From Lysobacterales bacterium (GTDB lineage: Bacteria > Pseudomonadota > Gammaproteobacteria > Xanthomonadales > SZUA-36): 46,831 nucleotides of DNA. Below the pieces are notes generated by a model. That model did no database searches and was not told the DNA's origin. It saw only the letters and a list, made by a program, of their open reading frames with translations. This document shows, one piece after another, positions 17,049 through 26,580 of the stretch. The position numbers and the translations under genes were made by a program. The stretch spans positions 1-46,831 of the forward strand of contig JABDPF010000078.1 of the NCBI GenBank assembly GCA_013042915.1, written 5' to 3'. How positions within the stretch are numbered: the stretch's first letter is position 1; each line of letters begins with the position of its first letter.

Positions 17049-18389
17049 ATGAAAACTAATACTATGCCGAATCGATGGTTTGTGGTAGCCGGCGCCATCC
17101 TGATCCAACTGGCCCTCGGCGCCCTGTACGCCTGGTCTGTCTTCACGCGCTTGCTGACCGATCCCGCCGGACTCTATCAGTTTACCGCTACTCAAACGGC
17201 GTGGATTTTTTCGGCGGGCCTCGCCACCTTTGCGGCGGTGATGATCCTGGCCGGCCGCTGGCTGGCTCGAACCGGCCCGCGCACGATGACCATCCTGGGT
17301 GGTCTGTTGCTGGGCCTGGGTTTCATACTGGGCGGCTTTTTCGGCACCAGTTTCTGGGCGCAATTCATCTGCATCGGCCTGCTGGCCGGCGCCGGTATCG
17401 GCCTTGGTTACGTGGTCCCGATCGCGGTGGGTGTGAAATGGTTCCCGGACAAAAAGGGCATGATCACCGGCCTTGCAGTTGCCGGCTTCGGTTTTGGCGC
17501 GACCATCTGGGTCAAACTGGCCGGTTCGTGGTTCGGCGGTCTGCTTAACTACGCCGAGGTCTTCGGCCTGCCGCCTGTGCAGAGCGTCTTCGTGATCTAC
17601 GGCTTCATTTTCGCCGCGCTCGTTCTGCTGGGCAGTATCGTCATGGTGAATCCGCCCGATGGCTACCAACCTCGCGGCTGGAAACCGGCTGACGCAGAAG
17701 CGGCCTCCTCGCTCGGCGGAACGGGCTTCGAGCCTGCACAAATGCTCAAAACGAGCCAGTTCTATTCGATCTGGGTGGTGTTCCTGTCCTCCGCCATTGC
17801 GGGCCTGATGGTTATTTATTGCATCAAGCTGTTCGGCATCGATGCGCTGGAATTCCACGGGGTCGAAAACGCCGGCATCACGACCGAGACCGCCGTGGCC
17901 TGGCTGGCCATCTTCAACGGCCTGGGACGAATTCTTTGGGGCATGATTTCCGACCGTATCGGCCGCAAGACCGCCATCATCATCATGTCGGCGCTGCAGG
18001 GCGTGGCGATGCTGATGACCTACCACGTGTTCATATTCACCGGCCAGACCACCGGGCTCGTGATCGCGGCCTGCCTGATCGGATTCAACTACGGCGGCAT
18101 CTTCGCCCTCTTCCCGGCCATCACGGCCGACTGGTTCGGCAACAAGGAAGTCGGCCGAAACTACGGCTGGGTCTTCAGTGCATATGGTGTTGCCGGAATC
18201 GTCGGCCCGCTACTGGCCGGAATTTTCAAGGACGCGGCGGCGGGCGGCAGCTCACCAATAGGCTGGATGACACCGTTCCTGATCGCCGGAATCAGCTGCC
18301 TGATCGGCGCGCTGATCATGATGGCCACGCGCCGTCCGGGCCGCAGCAAAATCAGCTCGCCCGGAAGGCTCGCGACGGACAACGCCTGA
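17049..18389 (+). CDS. OFA-family MFS transporter (oxalate/formate antiporter-like)
   Basis: A 446-residue protein with twelve predicted membrane helices in two halves, separated by a loop around residues 200-235. The opening [25 protein letters not shown] and [31 protein letters not shown]-like phrase (here [20 protein letters not shown]) are typical of the OFA subgroup of the major facilitator family. Members move small monocarboxylates such as oxalate, formate or lactate, but substrate cannot be predicted. It is a single gene with a strong terminator. The start at 17049 follows an AT-rich leader with no Shine-Dalgarno sequence. It diverges from thrS. Confidence 0.9.
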   Translation: [446 protein letters not shown]

Positions 18390-18411
18390 TCTGTTTTCCA
18401 ACGCTTGGAAC

Positions 18412-18444
18412 AAAGGCCGGCCCCTCGAGGCCGGCCTTTTTTTT
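18412..18444 (+). terminator. Terminator of the OFA transporter gene
   Basis: AAAGGCCGGCC (18412-18422) pairs with GGCCGGCCTTT (18429 onward) around a short loop, followed by a run of eight T. It begins 22 bp after the stop codon. Confidence 0.95.
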
Positions 18445-18565
18445 CGCGCCGATCCACTAACCCAGAACCCGTGCTCGGCCAAGATCTGTCTCAGGGGTCA
18501 TTCAATCACGTCAGAGCGAGTCGCATGCCCAACGAGGGACGCGCGGGAAATCAACGCCCCGACGT

Positions 18566-18610
18566 AAAAAGCCCGCAGGCCGGTTCACTGAAGAACTTCT
18601 GCCTGCGGGC
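18566..18610 (-). terminator. Terminator of tRNA-Val
   Basis: On the minus strand GCCCGCAGGC (18601-18610) pairs perfectly with GCCTGCGGGC (18571-18580) around a 20-base loop, followed by TTTTT (18566-18570). It lies seven bases after the tRNA 3' end. Confidence 0.9.
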
Positions 18611-18616
18611 CTGGAT

Positions 18617-18691
18617 TGGTGGGCACGACTAGGATCGAACTAGTGACCCCTGCGATGTCAACACAGTGCTCTACCGCTGAGCTACGCGCCC
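18617..18691 (-). tRNA. tRNA-Val(GAC)
   Basis: The minus strand forms a 75-base cloverleaf including an encoded CCA. The acceptor stem is GGGCGCG/CGTGCCC with one G-U pair. The D arm is GCTCAGCGGTAGAGC. The anticodon stem CTGTG/CGCAG encloses TTGACAT, giving anticodon GAC, and the T arm has AGTTCGATCCT. It is a single tRNA gene just upstream of, and opposite to, dnaE. Confidence 0.96.
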
Positions 18692-18850
18692 ATTGCTTCA
18701 CGCATTATACCGCGTTCAGCGGCGCGCACGATACCAAGAAACGACGCGCTCTTCAACCACTTCGGGCACCTGGGCAGTCTTGGGGTTAGGAGTCGCTGCA
18801 CCCGAATGCTGGGCCCTGAAATGGGCGCTGGCCGCTCGAATTTCATACGG

Positions 18851-18856
18851 TACAAT
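18851..18856 (+). promoter_or_regulatory. Candidate -10 box of dnaE
   Basis: TACAAT lies 39 bp before the dnaE start. The matching -35 position (CTGGCC, 18828-18833) agrees with the consensus at only three bases, so this is a weak candidate. Confidence 0.4.
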
Positions 18857-18895
18857 GACGCTTCCCTGAATCCCGAGTCGATACTTTTTCAGCCC

Positions 18896-21800
18896 ATGCC
18901 CAAGCCCTTCGTTCACCTCCATCTGCACACGGAATATTCGCTGGTGGACGGCACGTTGCGCATCGACCGGCTGATCAAGGAAGCCGGGGCACAGGGTGCG
19001 CCTGCCATTGCCGTCACGGACCAGGCCAACCTGTTCGCTCTGGTGAAGTTTTACACCGCGGCGGAAAAAGCGGGCATCAAGCCGGTCGTCGGCGCGGACG
19101 TGTTGCTGAAAGCACCGGACGATCCTGACCATGTCACTCGCCTGGTGTTGCTGTGCCAGGACGCAAAAGGCTATCTCAATCTTTGCGAGTTACTGAGCCA
19201 GGGCTATACAGAAGGACAATACCACGGCGTCCCCTATCTACGGCGTGACTGGGTCGAGAACCACGCAGAGGGCCTGATCGCGCTTTCCGGGGCACGCGAC
19301 GGCGATATCGGACAGGCACTGTTGGCCGGTCACCCCAACCGGGCGCGCTCGCTGGCCCGCGGCTGGGCGAATACGTTTCCCGGTCGTTTCTATATCGAGG
19401 TCCAGCGCACCGGTCGGGATCGCGAGAGCCAGTATGAAGCGGGCGCCCTTGCCCTGGCGGCAGAGTTCCAACTGCCCGTGGTGGCAACCAACGACGTTCG
19501 TTTCCTGGAGCGGGAGGATTTCCAGGCACACGAGGCGCGCGTGTGCATTCACGATGGCCTCATGCTGTCGAACAGGCGCCGCGAATCGCGCTATTCCGAG
19601 GAACAATACCTGAAAAGCCCGGAGGAAATGGCCGAGTTGTTCGACGATCTGCCCGAGGCCGTTGAAAACAGTTATCACCTGGCCATGCGCTGCAACCTGG
19701 AAATGAAATTCGGCACCTATTACCTGCCGGACTTTCCGACCCCTGTGGGCATGACCATCTCCGACCTGTTGCGCCACGACGCCGAGAAGGGGCTGGCGGA
19801 ACGTTTCGAGGTCAAACCACCGACCGGGGAGCGCCCGGAATCCGTGTACCGTGATCGGCTCGACCACGAACTGGCGGTAATCGAGCAAATGGGCTTTCCT
19901 GGATACTTCCTGATCGTTGCCGATTTCATCTCATGGGCCAAGGAAAACGACATCCCCGTGGGGCCCGGCCGCGGCTCAGGCGCCGGCTCGCTGGTGTCAT
20001 ACGCATTGGGCATCACCGATCTCGATCCGCTAGAGCACGACCTGCTCTTCGAGCGGTTCCTGAACCCCGAGCGCATCTCGATGCCCGACTTCGACGTCGA
20101 TTTCTGCATGGAGAATCGCGACCGCGTGATCGATTACGTCGCCCAGAAGTACGGACGCGACCACGTTAGCCAGATCATCACCTACGGCTCGATGAAAGCG
20201 AAGGCCGTGGTGCGCGACGTGGGGCGCGTGCTCGGGCACTCCTACGGTTTCGTCGACAGCATCGCCAAGCTGATCCCGATGACGCTCGGGATGACTCTTG
20301 AAAAAGCCCTTGCCGAGGAACCGGAGCTCCAGCGGCGCTACGACGAAGAAGAAGACACCCGGGCGGTGATCGACCTTGCGAAATCGCTCGAAGGTATCCG
20401 GCGCAACGCGGGCAAGCACGCCGGCGGCGTCGTGATCGGTCCCTCCAAGCTGACGGACTTCACACCGCTGTTCTGTGAGCCCGGCGGCGGCAGCGTGGTT
20501 ACCCAGTTCGACATGAAAGACGTGGAGAAGGTCGGACTGGTCAAGTTCGATTTCCTGGGATTACGCACGCTCACCATCATCGACTGGGCCCTGAAGGCCA
20601 TCAACCGCGAACGCGAGACGGCCGGAGAAGCGCCCATCTTGCTGGAGAAGCTGCCGTTATACGACCAGGCCACCTTCAAGCTGTTGCAGGCTTGTAAGAC
20701 CACGGCGGTGTTCCAGTTGGAGTCGCGCGGCATGAAGCAGTTGATACGCAAGCTCGTGCCCGACAGCTTTGATGAAATCGTGGCGCTGGTTGCCCTCTTC
20801 CGCCCCGGTCCCCTGGACTCCGGGATGGTCGACAGCTACGTCGAGGTCAAGCATGGCCGCAAGGAAGCGCAGTACCCCCATCCCGGCATCAAGCACATCC
20901 TGAAACCCACTTACGGGGTGATCCTTTACCAGGAACAGGTCATGCAGATCGCGCAGGAGCTGGCCGGGTACACGCTCGGCGCCGCCGACATCCTGCGCCG
21001 CGCGATGGGCAAGAAAGACCCGGCCGAAATGGCCAAACAACGCATTGTCTTCGTCGAGGGCGCCACCGCCAACGGCGTGGAAGAAGACCTCGCCAACCTG
21101 ATCTTCGACCAGATGGAGACGTTTGCCGGCTACGGCTTCAACAAGTCGCACTCGGCCGCCTACGCGCTGATCGCCTACCAGACGGCCTGGCTAAAGACCC
21201 ATTACCCGGCGCACTTCATGGCGGCTGTCCTGTCATCGGACATGGACTCGACGGACAACGTGGACGAGTTCGTTCGTGACTGCCGCGACCTGGAACTCGA
21301 AGTCCTGCCACCGGACGTGAACCATTCCGTGCACGCCTTCAAAGCCGTCGACGACAGGACCATTCGTTACGGGCTGGGTGCCGTCAAGGGTGTCGGACAC
21401 GCTGCGATTGACAGCATCGAGCAAGAGCGGTTGGAAAACGGCCCCTATCGCGACCTGTCCGATTTCTGCAACCGCGTGGACCATCGCAAGGTGAATCGGC
21501 GCGCGATGGACGTGCTTCTACGCTCGGGTGCCTACGATGGCCTCGACCCCGACGGCAACCGTGCCCGCATGCTGGCCGAGTTGCCGGAAGCCATCCAGGC
21601 AGCCGAGCAGTACCAGAGAGACCTCGAATCGGGGCAGGTCGATCTTTTCGGAAATTTCGCCGAGACCACCGCGCCGCACATCGAGGAGCATCGGAATGTG
21701 CCCGCATGGACCCGTCTGCAGGAGTTGCAGGCCGAAAAAGCCGTCCTGGGCCTGTACCTGACCGGCCACCCGGTAGAAACCCAGGCGGAGGAATTGAGAC

Positions 21801-22360
21801 GATTCACCGCCTGCACCCTCGGCGCCCTGGAACAGCAGTTACCGACGGGGAAGCGGCAACAAAGGCGCGGAACCTTGATGACCCTGGCGGGCCTCGTTCA
21901 CGACGTAAGGCGACGCGGCAACCGGGGTGGCTATGTTGCGCTGGAAGATCACACGGGCCGCATCGAGGTCTCCTTGTTTGACGACACCTGGACGCTGTTT
22001 TCCGATCTGCTGATCAAGGACGAAATCATCGTCGTGGAGGGGCTGGTGGCAGCCAACAGCTTCTCCGGAGGTTACCAGGCCAGGGCCCAGAAGATCATGA
22101 CGCTGGCCCAGGCGAAAAGCCGGTTCGCCCGCGGCGTGCGCATCGCCCTTCGCGGACCCGTGGACGATTTGCTGACCCGGCTGGAATACACCTTCGCACC
22201 TTATCGCGACGGCTCGGACCAGGTCTGGCTGGACTACCGCAACGAGTGTGCCCGGGCGCAACTGGAACTGGGCCCCGAATGGGGTGTCAACGCCTGCGAG
22301 GAGCTGGTGGCCGCGCTCGGCGAACTCGATATCGTGAGCGACGCCCGGCTGATTTATTGA
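18896..22360 (+). CDS. dnaE: DNA polymerase III alpha subunit
   Basis: The 1154-residue replicative polymerase catalytic subunit (E. coli: 1160). The PHP domain starts at once (FVHLHLHTEYSLVDG). The active-site aspartates are visible as D400 and D402 in PDFDVDFC and D552 in KFDFLGL. The helix-hairpin-helix region and an OB fold (about 985-1070, TLAGLVHDVRRRGNRGGYVALED) follow. The ATG at 18896 is chosen because the family begins directly with the PHP strand; the frame is open 30 codons further upstream but crosses the candidate promoter. There is no clear Shine-Dalgarno sequence. It stands alone here, away from lpxD-fabZ-lpxAB-rnhB. Confidence 0.97.
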   Translation: MPKPFVHLHLHTEYSLVDGTLRIDRLIKEAGAQGAPAIAVTDQANLFALVKFYTAAEKAGIKPVVGADVLLKAPDDPDHVTRLVLLCQDAKGYLNLCELLSQGYTEGQYHGVPYLRRDWVENHAEGLIALSGARDGDIGQALLAGHPNRARSLARGWANTFPGRFYIEVQRTGRDRESQYEAGALALAAEFQLPVVATNDVRFLEREDFQAHEARVCIHDGLMLSNRRRESRYSEEQYLKSPEEMAELFDDLPEAVENSYHLAMRCNLEMKFGTYYLPDFPTPVGMTISDLLRHDAEKGLAERFEVKPPTGERPESVYRDRLDHELAVIEQMGFPGYFLIVADFISWAKENDIPVGPGRGSGAGSLVSYALGITDLDPLEHDLLFERFLNPERISMPDFDVDFCMENRDRVIDYVAQKYGRDHVSQIITYGSMKAKAVVRDVGRVLGHSYGFVDSIAKLIPMTLGMTLEKALAEEPELQRRYDEEEDTRAVIDLAKSLEGIRRNAGKHAGGVVIGPSKLTDFTPLFCEPGGGSVVTQFDMKDVEKVGLVKFDFLGLRTLTIIDWALKAINRERETAGEAPILLEKLPLYDQATFKLLQACKTTAVFQLESRGMKQLIRKLVPDSFDEIVALVALFRPGPLDSGMVDSYVEVKHGRKEAQYPHPGIKHILKPTYGVILYQEQVMQIAQELAGYTLGAADILRRAMGKKDPAEMAKQRIVFVEGATANGVEEDLANLIFDQMETFAGYGFNKSHSAAYALIAYQTAWLKTHYPAHFMAAVLSSDMDSTDNVDEFVRDCRDLELEVLPPDVNHSVHAFKAVDDRTIRYGLGAVKGVGHAAIDSIEQERLENGPYRDLSDFCNRVDHRKVNRRAMDVLLRSGAYDGLDPDGNRARMLAELPEAIQAAEQYQRDLESGQVDLFGNFAETTAPHIEEHRNVPAWTRLQELQAEKAVLGLYLTGHPVETQAEELRRFTACTLGALEQQLPTGKRQQRRGTLMTLAGLVHDVRRRGNRGGYVALEDHTGRIEVSLFDDTWTLFSDLLIKDEIIVVEGLVAANSFSGGYQARAQKIMTLAQAKSRFARGVRIALRGPVDDLLTRLEYTFAPYRDGSDQVWLDYRNECARAQLELGPEWGVNACEELVAALGELDIVSDARLIY

Positions 22361-22381
22361 GCCTGAAGGCGTCTCGCGCCG

Positions 22382-23011
22382 CTACAGGGCCTGGGCGTAA
22401 CGGCGGTGCAGGATCCGGATTCGGCGCACGTATTCGCGGGTTTCTTCGAAGGGGGGCACCCCGCCGTAACGATTAACGGCCGACGGGCCTGCATTGTACG
22501 CAGCCGCCGCCAGCTCCACGTCGCCATCGAATTCGGTCAGCAATTGCGCCAGGTAGCGCGCGCCGCCGCGAATATTCTCGGCCGGGTCGAACGGATCGCC
22601 GACATCGAGCTCAGCCTGCGTGTCCGGCATCAACTGCATTAAACCCTGCGCACCCTTCGGCGATTGTGCTTCGACCTGGTACGCGGACTCGGCGTGGATG
22701 ATCGCGCGGATCAGGGATTCATCCACCGCGTTGGAAACGCTGGCCTCCCGGATGACACCGGCGAACGAGCGAGTGTTGAGGGGTACTTTCTCCCACGCCA
22801 CCGACCGGCATTTGGGGTCCGAGGCATAGCAGGGAAAGTTCAGGACCGCGAAGTCACGGTCAGTGGGCGGCGCCGTGTTGGAATAGTTGATGATGCCGTT
22901 CTCGTCGACCCACTTGTAAACCTGTGCCAGGGCGAGACCCGGCAGCAGGCCCACGACCAGAATGCTGCCGGCAATCAGTCGAACGGAGTTTTTCAAGGCG
23001 CTCCCTTGCAC
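22382..23011 (-). CDS. Lytic transglycosylase with DUF4124 and SLT domains
   Basis: A 209-residue exported enzyme that would cleave peptidoglycan glycan strands. It has a signal peptide (about residues 1-29, ending GLALA), a DUF4124-like segment (QVYKWVDENGIINYSNTAP, 30-48), and an SLT domain (about 93-205) with catalytic E108 in IIHAESAY and the motifs GAQGLMQLMP and AAAYNAGPSAV. The GTG at 23011 has GGGAGG five bases upstream; a TTG at 22996 is a possible alternative. The frame continues far upstream as a 372-codon reading frame, but that part overlaps the divergent small gene and is not protein-like. It faces dnaE tail to tail. Confidence 0.92.
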   Translation of the reverse strand: MQGSALKNSVRLIAGSILVVGLLPGLALAQVYKWVDENGIINYSNTAPPTDRDFAVLNFPCYASDPKCRSVAWEKVPLNTRSFAGVIREASVSNAVDESLIRAIIHAESAYQVEAQSPKGAQGLMQLMPDTQAELDVGDPFDPAENIRGGARYLAQLLTEFDGDVELAAAAYNAGPSAVNRYGGVPPFEETREYVRRIRILHRRYAQAL

Positions 23012-23125
23012 GAGATCCTCCCGCTGGCGTGGCCTGCGCGGCCCGGATTTGCGGGCGGCGCTTGAAAACCACTGGCAACATTCTAAACTCATATACCTAA
23101 TCCGTACATTTGAAAGGAGTGGGAC

Positions 23126-23365
23126 ATGGGCTTGATCGCAGCACTTATCGTGGGTGGAATCGCCGGCTGGCTGGCGGGCATTATCGTGAAAGGCAGTGGT
23201 CACGGCATCTTGATGAACATCGTGATCGGCATCATCGGCGGATTCATCGGTGGCTTTGTTTTCGGTCTCGCCGGGTTTGGAGAGCCCAACATCTTCGGTT
23301 CGATCGCGGTCGCCACCCTCGGAGCGGTCATCCTGTTGTGGATCGCCAATAAGATCAAGACCTGA
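23126..23365 (+). CDS. GlsB/YeaQ/YmgE-family stress membrane protein
   Basis: A 79-residue, very hydrophobic, glycine-rich protein with three membrane segments (about residues 3-21, 28-48, 54-75) and glycine zipper patterns (GGIAGWLAG, GIIGGFIGGFVFG). It belongs to the small membrane proteins once called transglycosylase-associated, linked to stress responses in several bacteria, with unknown mechanism. The ATG has a perfect ribosome site (AAGGAGTGGGAC). It is divergent from the lytic transglycosylase gene, an adjacency of interest only because of the family's old name. Confidence 0.92.
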   Translation: MGLIAALIVGGIAGWLAGIIVKGSGHGILMNIVIGIIGGFIGGFVFGLAGFGEPNIFGSIAVATLGAVILLWIANKIKT

Positions 23366-23388
23366 GGCCTCCTCGCGGGAGGCAGACA

Positions 23389-23862
23389 TCAGGCCTTGCA
23401 GTAACCACCGCCGTTTTTTTCGAAATACCGCTGGTGGTACTCCTCGGCCGGCCAGAAAGTAGCCCCCTCGTTCACCTCGGTGACAATCGGATCGCGCCAC
23501 CTGCCGGCGGCGTTCAGGGCCGCGATTTTATGCTCCGATTTTTCGCGCTGCTTCGAATCAACGGAAAAAATGGCTGATCGATACTGCGAACCGAAATCCG
23601 GCCCCTGGCGGTTCAGGGTCGTCGGGTTGTGCATCCCGAAGAACGTGTCCAGAAGCTGGTCATAAGAAACCCGGGTGGGGTCAAAAGTCACTTCGACGGT
23701 CTCGGTGTGGCCGGTCCCACCGCTGCAGACGTCGCGGTAGGTCGGATGTTCGGTGTGACCGCCCATGTAACCCGACACGGCGTCGATCACGCCTGGCGTT
23801 TTGCGGAAGCGGTCTTCCACGCCCCAGAAACATCCCGCTGCAAAATAGGCTTTTTCGTTCAT
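23389..23862 (-). CDS. msrA: Peptide methionine (S)-S-oxide reductase
   Basis: A 157-residue cytosolic repair enzyme that reduces methionine-S-sulfoxide in proteins. The catalytic C11 is in AAGCFWG near the N-terminus, and C155 in GGGYCKA at the C-terminus can act as a resolving cysteine. Other family signatures are GYMGGHTEHPTYRDVCSGGTGH and GSQYRSAIF. The ATG at 23862 fits the family N-terminus and has GGAGA upstream. No MsrB domain or gene is adjacent. It ends 23 bp from the convergent GlsB-like gene. Confidence 0.97.
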   Translation of the reverse strand: MNEKAYFAAGCFWGVEDRFRKTPGVIDAVSGYMGGHTEHPTYRDVCSGGTGHTETVEVTFDPTRVSYDQLLDTFFGMHNPTTLNRQGPDFGSQYRSAIFSVDSKQREKSEHKIAALNAAGRWRDPIVTEVNEGATFWPAEEYHQRYFEKNGGGYCKA

Positions 23863-23885
23863 CGAATAGGTCTCCAAAACGGCGT

Positions 23886-24752
23886 TCAGCGGCGAACGCG
23901 GATGACGCCCTCCTGCGCCGTGCTTGCCACCAGTCTGCCACCGCGGTCATAAATCATGCCGCGTGACAGTCCTCGTCCCCCAGTAGTATTGGGGCTGTCA
24001 CAGGAGTACAAAAGCCAGTCATGCAGGCTGAACTCCCGATGGAACCACATCGCGTGGTCCAGGCTGGCAATCATCAATTTCGTATTGATCCAGGAAATGC
24101 CGTGCGGCAGCATCGCCGTACCGACCAGGTGAAAATCAGATACGTAGGCCAACAGCGCGCGGTTCATCACCGGGTCGTCCGTGTGGTCACCGTGCAGTTT
24201 GAACCAGAGATCCTTGAATGGTGGCCGGGGCGCACGGACGTCCGGATCGGCGCCGCGCACGGCTCGGAATTCAAAAGGACCGAACCGGTCCAGCCAACGC
24301 TGCATGCTCTCGGGCAGGTTCTCAAAGTCCGCGCCCTGTATTTCCTGGATCGGCGGCACGTCTTCCGGCGGCGGCGTAGCCGGCATTTCAAACTGATGCT
24401 CGAGCCCTTCTTCGTCCACCTGGAACGATGCCGCGAAGGTGAAAATCGGTTGGCCATGTTGTATCGCCTGCACGCGCCGCGAACTGAAGCTGCGCCCGTC
24501 ACGAGTGCGGTCCACGTTGTACACAACGGGTGCGTTGTGATCGCCGGCCCGCAGAAAATAGCCGTGCAGTGAGTGCGGCAGACGGTTCTCTACGGTGGCA
24601 CAGGCCGCCAACAGGGACTGCGCCAGGATCTGGCCACCGAACACCCGGTTGGTGCCGATGTCGCGGCTCACGCCGCGGAACATGTTGACCTCCAGCGGCT
24701 CGAGTTCCATCAGGTTTATAAGTTCCTTGAAGGCGTCGCTTTGGCGGCCCAT
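23886..24752 (-). CDS. tesB: Acyl-CoA thioesterase II
   Basis: A 288-residue double-hotdog thioesterase that hydrolyses medium- and long-chain acyl-CoA. E. coli TesB uses D204, T228 and Q278. The Asp is conserved (SDFHLVG), and so is the Gln (STAQEGVIR). The Thr position is Ser (ASLDHAMWFHREF instead of ATIDHSMWFH), which keeps the hydroxyl. The N-terminal hotdog has RVFGGQILAQSL. I prefer the ATG at 24752 because GGTGA lies five bases upstream; an in-frame ATG at 24773 is the alternative. It sits 23 bp upstream of msrA, possibly in one transcript. Confidence 0.95.
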   Translation of the reverse strand: MGRQSDAFKELINLMELEPLEVNMFRGVSRDIGTNRVFGGQILAQSLLAACATVENRLPHSLHGYFLRAGDHNAPVVYNVDRTRDGRSFSSRRVQAIQHGQPIFTFAASFQVDEEGLEHQFEMPATPPPEDVPPIQEIQGADFENLPESMQRWLDRFGPFEFRAVRGADPDVRAPRPPFKDLWFKLHGDHTDDPVMNRALLAYVSDFHLVGTAMLPHGISWINTKLMIASLDHAMWFHREFSLHDWLLYSCDSPNTTGGRGLSRGMIYDRGGRLVASTAQEGVIRVRR

Positions 24753-24829
24753 GATGTTCACCGTGTGATACATTCGAACAATTAACGGGGAATTATAAGA
24801 ATCGCTTCCAGTGAAAGCGAACCCAGGCG

Positions 24830-26287
24830 ATGAAAGCGAACGAATCTTTTCTCTGGCACGACTACGAAACCTTCGGCGCAGACCCGATGGCAGACCGGCC
24901 TGCCCAATTCGCTGCGATCAGGACCGATCATCGACTGGAACCGGTCGGCGACCCGGAAGTTTGGTTTTGCGCTCCCGCCGATGATGTTTTGCCGCACCCC
25001 CAGGCCTGCCTGATCACCGGTATAACCCCCCAGGAAGCGCGTCAAAAAGGCGCGCCGGAAGCCGTCTTCGCGCAGCGCATCCATCAACTGATGATGCAAC
25101 CGGGCACCTGCAGTGCGGGCTACAACAGCATTCGCTTCGACGACGTGTTCACCCGAACTCTGTTCTATCGAAACCTGCGCGATCCATACGAGCGTGAATA
25201 CAAGAACAGGAATTCCCGGTGGGACCTCATCGACCTGGCCAGAATGTGCTACGCCCTGAGACCCGACGGCATCGAATGGCCACGACACGAAGACGGTAAA
25301 CCGAGCTTCCGCCTGGAAGACCTGACCCGGGCGAACGGCGTCGAGCACGTTGGCGCGCACGACGCGCTGGCCGACGTTCGAGCCACCATCGGCCTGGCCC
25401 GGCTGATTCGGGCAGCGCAGCCACGCCTGTTCGACTGGGGACTGCGGATGCGCGATTCGAAATCTGTGGCGAAACTGATGGACCCAACCGAGCCGCAACC
25501 GTTGCTGCATACCAGCGCACGGATACCGGCCCTTCGCGGTTGCACCACGCTGGTCCTGCCGTTAGCCGTTCCGCCTGACCGGCCAAAGGCGGTGATCGTA
25601 TTCGACCTCGCAACCGACCCCGAGCCGCTGTTCACAGAACCAGCCGATGTCATTTACGACCTGGTGTTCACGCCGGCTGCCGACATGCCGGAGGGTATCG
25701 AGCGATTGCCCCTCAAACTGATTCAATCCAACCACGTTCCGATGGTCGCACCGCTGGGCACGCTGAGGGGCGCGGATACCGAACGCATCGGCTTGAATGC
25801 CGAGCAATGCTTGGAAAACGCCCGGCGCCTGGTCGCGCATCTACCGCTGGTTCGGCAAAAAGTGTCCGATGTGTTCGCGCATGCCCACGCGGGATTCGAG
25901 CCGGCCAGCGACCCCGACCGCGCCCTGTATAGCGGTGGATTCATTCCCACCGCAGACCGTCACCTGATGAACAAGGTTCTGGCCATTGCACCCGGGGATC
26001 TCGGCAAGCACCAGTGGTCCTTCCAGGACGAACGATTGCAGACCATGCTGTTTCGATACCGTGCGCGAAACTTTCCGGAGACCCTGCAACTCGACGAGCG
26101 GGATCTCTGGGACAAGGACCGAAAGGCACGGCTGGTGGACACGGAAGACCCGGCTTACTTCACGCTGCGCGACTTCAGGCAGGCCGTCGCCGATTTGAGA
26201 GAACAAAGAAAGGACGACCCGGGCGCCCTGGAAATACTCGACGAACTCGACGCGTGGGTGGTTGAAATCGGTATCGATGCCCTGTGA
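24830..26287 (+). CDS. sbcB: Exodeoxyribonuclease I
   Basis: A 485-residue 3'-to-5' single-strand DNA exonuclease, used in mismatch repair and recombination (E. coli SbcB: 475). The DEDDh exonuclease site is visible as D11 and E13 in WHDYETFG, the Asp of GYNSIRFDD, and the His and Asp of HDALADV. The middle SH3-like region and the C-terminal exonuclease I domain (SDVFAHAHAG, LQLDERDLWDKDRKARLVD) follow. It diverges from tesB. After it comes a convergent AT-rich gap with DnaA boxes. Confidence 0.95.
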   Translation: MKANESFLWHDYETFGADPMADRPAQFAAIRTDHRLEPVGDPEVWFCAPADDVLPHPQACLITGITPQEARQKGAPEAVFAQRIHQLMMQPGTCSAGYNSIRFDDVFTRTLFYRNLRDPYEREYKNRNSRWDLIDLARMCYALRPDGIEWPRHEDGKPSFRLEDLTRANGVEHVGAHDALADVRATIGLARLIRAAQPRLFDWGLRMRDSKSVAKLMDPTEPQPLLHTSARIPALRGCTTLVLPLAVPPDRPKAVIVFDLATDPEPLFTEPADVIYDLVFTPAADMPEGIERLPLKLIQSNHVPMVAPLGTLRGADTERIGLNAEQCLENARRLVAHLPLVRQKVSDVFAHAHAGFEPASDPDRALYSGGFIPTADRHLMNKVLAIAPGDLGKHQWSFQDERLQTMLFRYRARNFPETLQLDERDLWDKDRKARLVDTEDPAYFTLRDFRQAVADLREQRKDDPGALEILDELDAWVVEIGIDAL

Positions 26288-26402
26288 TACTGCGCCGCGA
26301 GCGAAATTAAGGAACAGCCTCGAAACTGGCAACCCCCCATGGCGCCACCAGCAAAATTTTTTCAGTTACTTACGGCGGGTTTCTCGATTTATTTCGAATT
26401 GT

Positions 26403-26411
26403 TTATGCACA
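26403..26411 (+). promoter_or_regulatory. DnaA box TTATGCACA
   Basis: Matches the relaxed DnaA-binding consensus TTATNCACA exactly. It is 170 bp from the inverted pair of perfect boxes in the same gap. Confidence 0.55.
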
Positions 26412-26580
26412 AGTCACTGATTGCCCACGAGACAGCCGAATATCAATTTGCCCGCGAATCTCCAGGCAACCATGCCTTCATAAGTTGTTGTTTTTAGTCG
26501 TACAAATTTTTATGGTCAATTTTTGACCAATCTAAATATCCGCCCACGGCAGGTGCAGCCCAAGAGCTTTTTCAACAGGG

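Noticed and set aside
17025-18026. A 333-codon minus-strand frame opposite the OFA transporter
   Set aside because: Composition (His, Gln and Asp rich) is that of an antisense shadow of membrane-protein codons.
23012-23500. N-terminal extension of the lytic transglycosylase frame
   Set aside because: The extra 163 codons overlap the divergent GlsB-like gene and come before the signal peptide; the GTG at 23011 has a good ribosome site.
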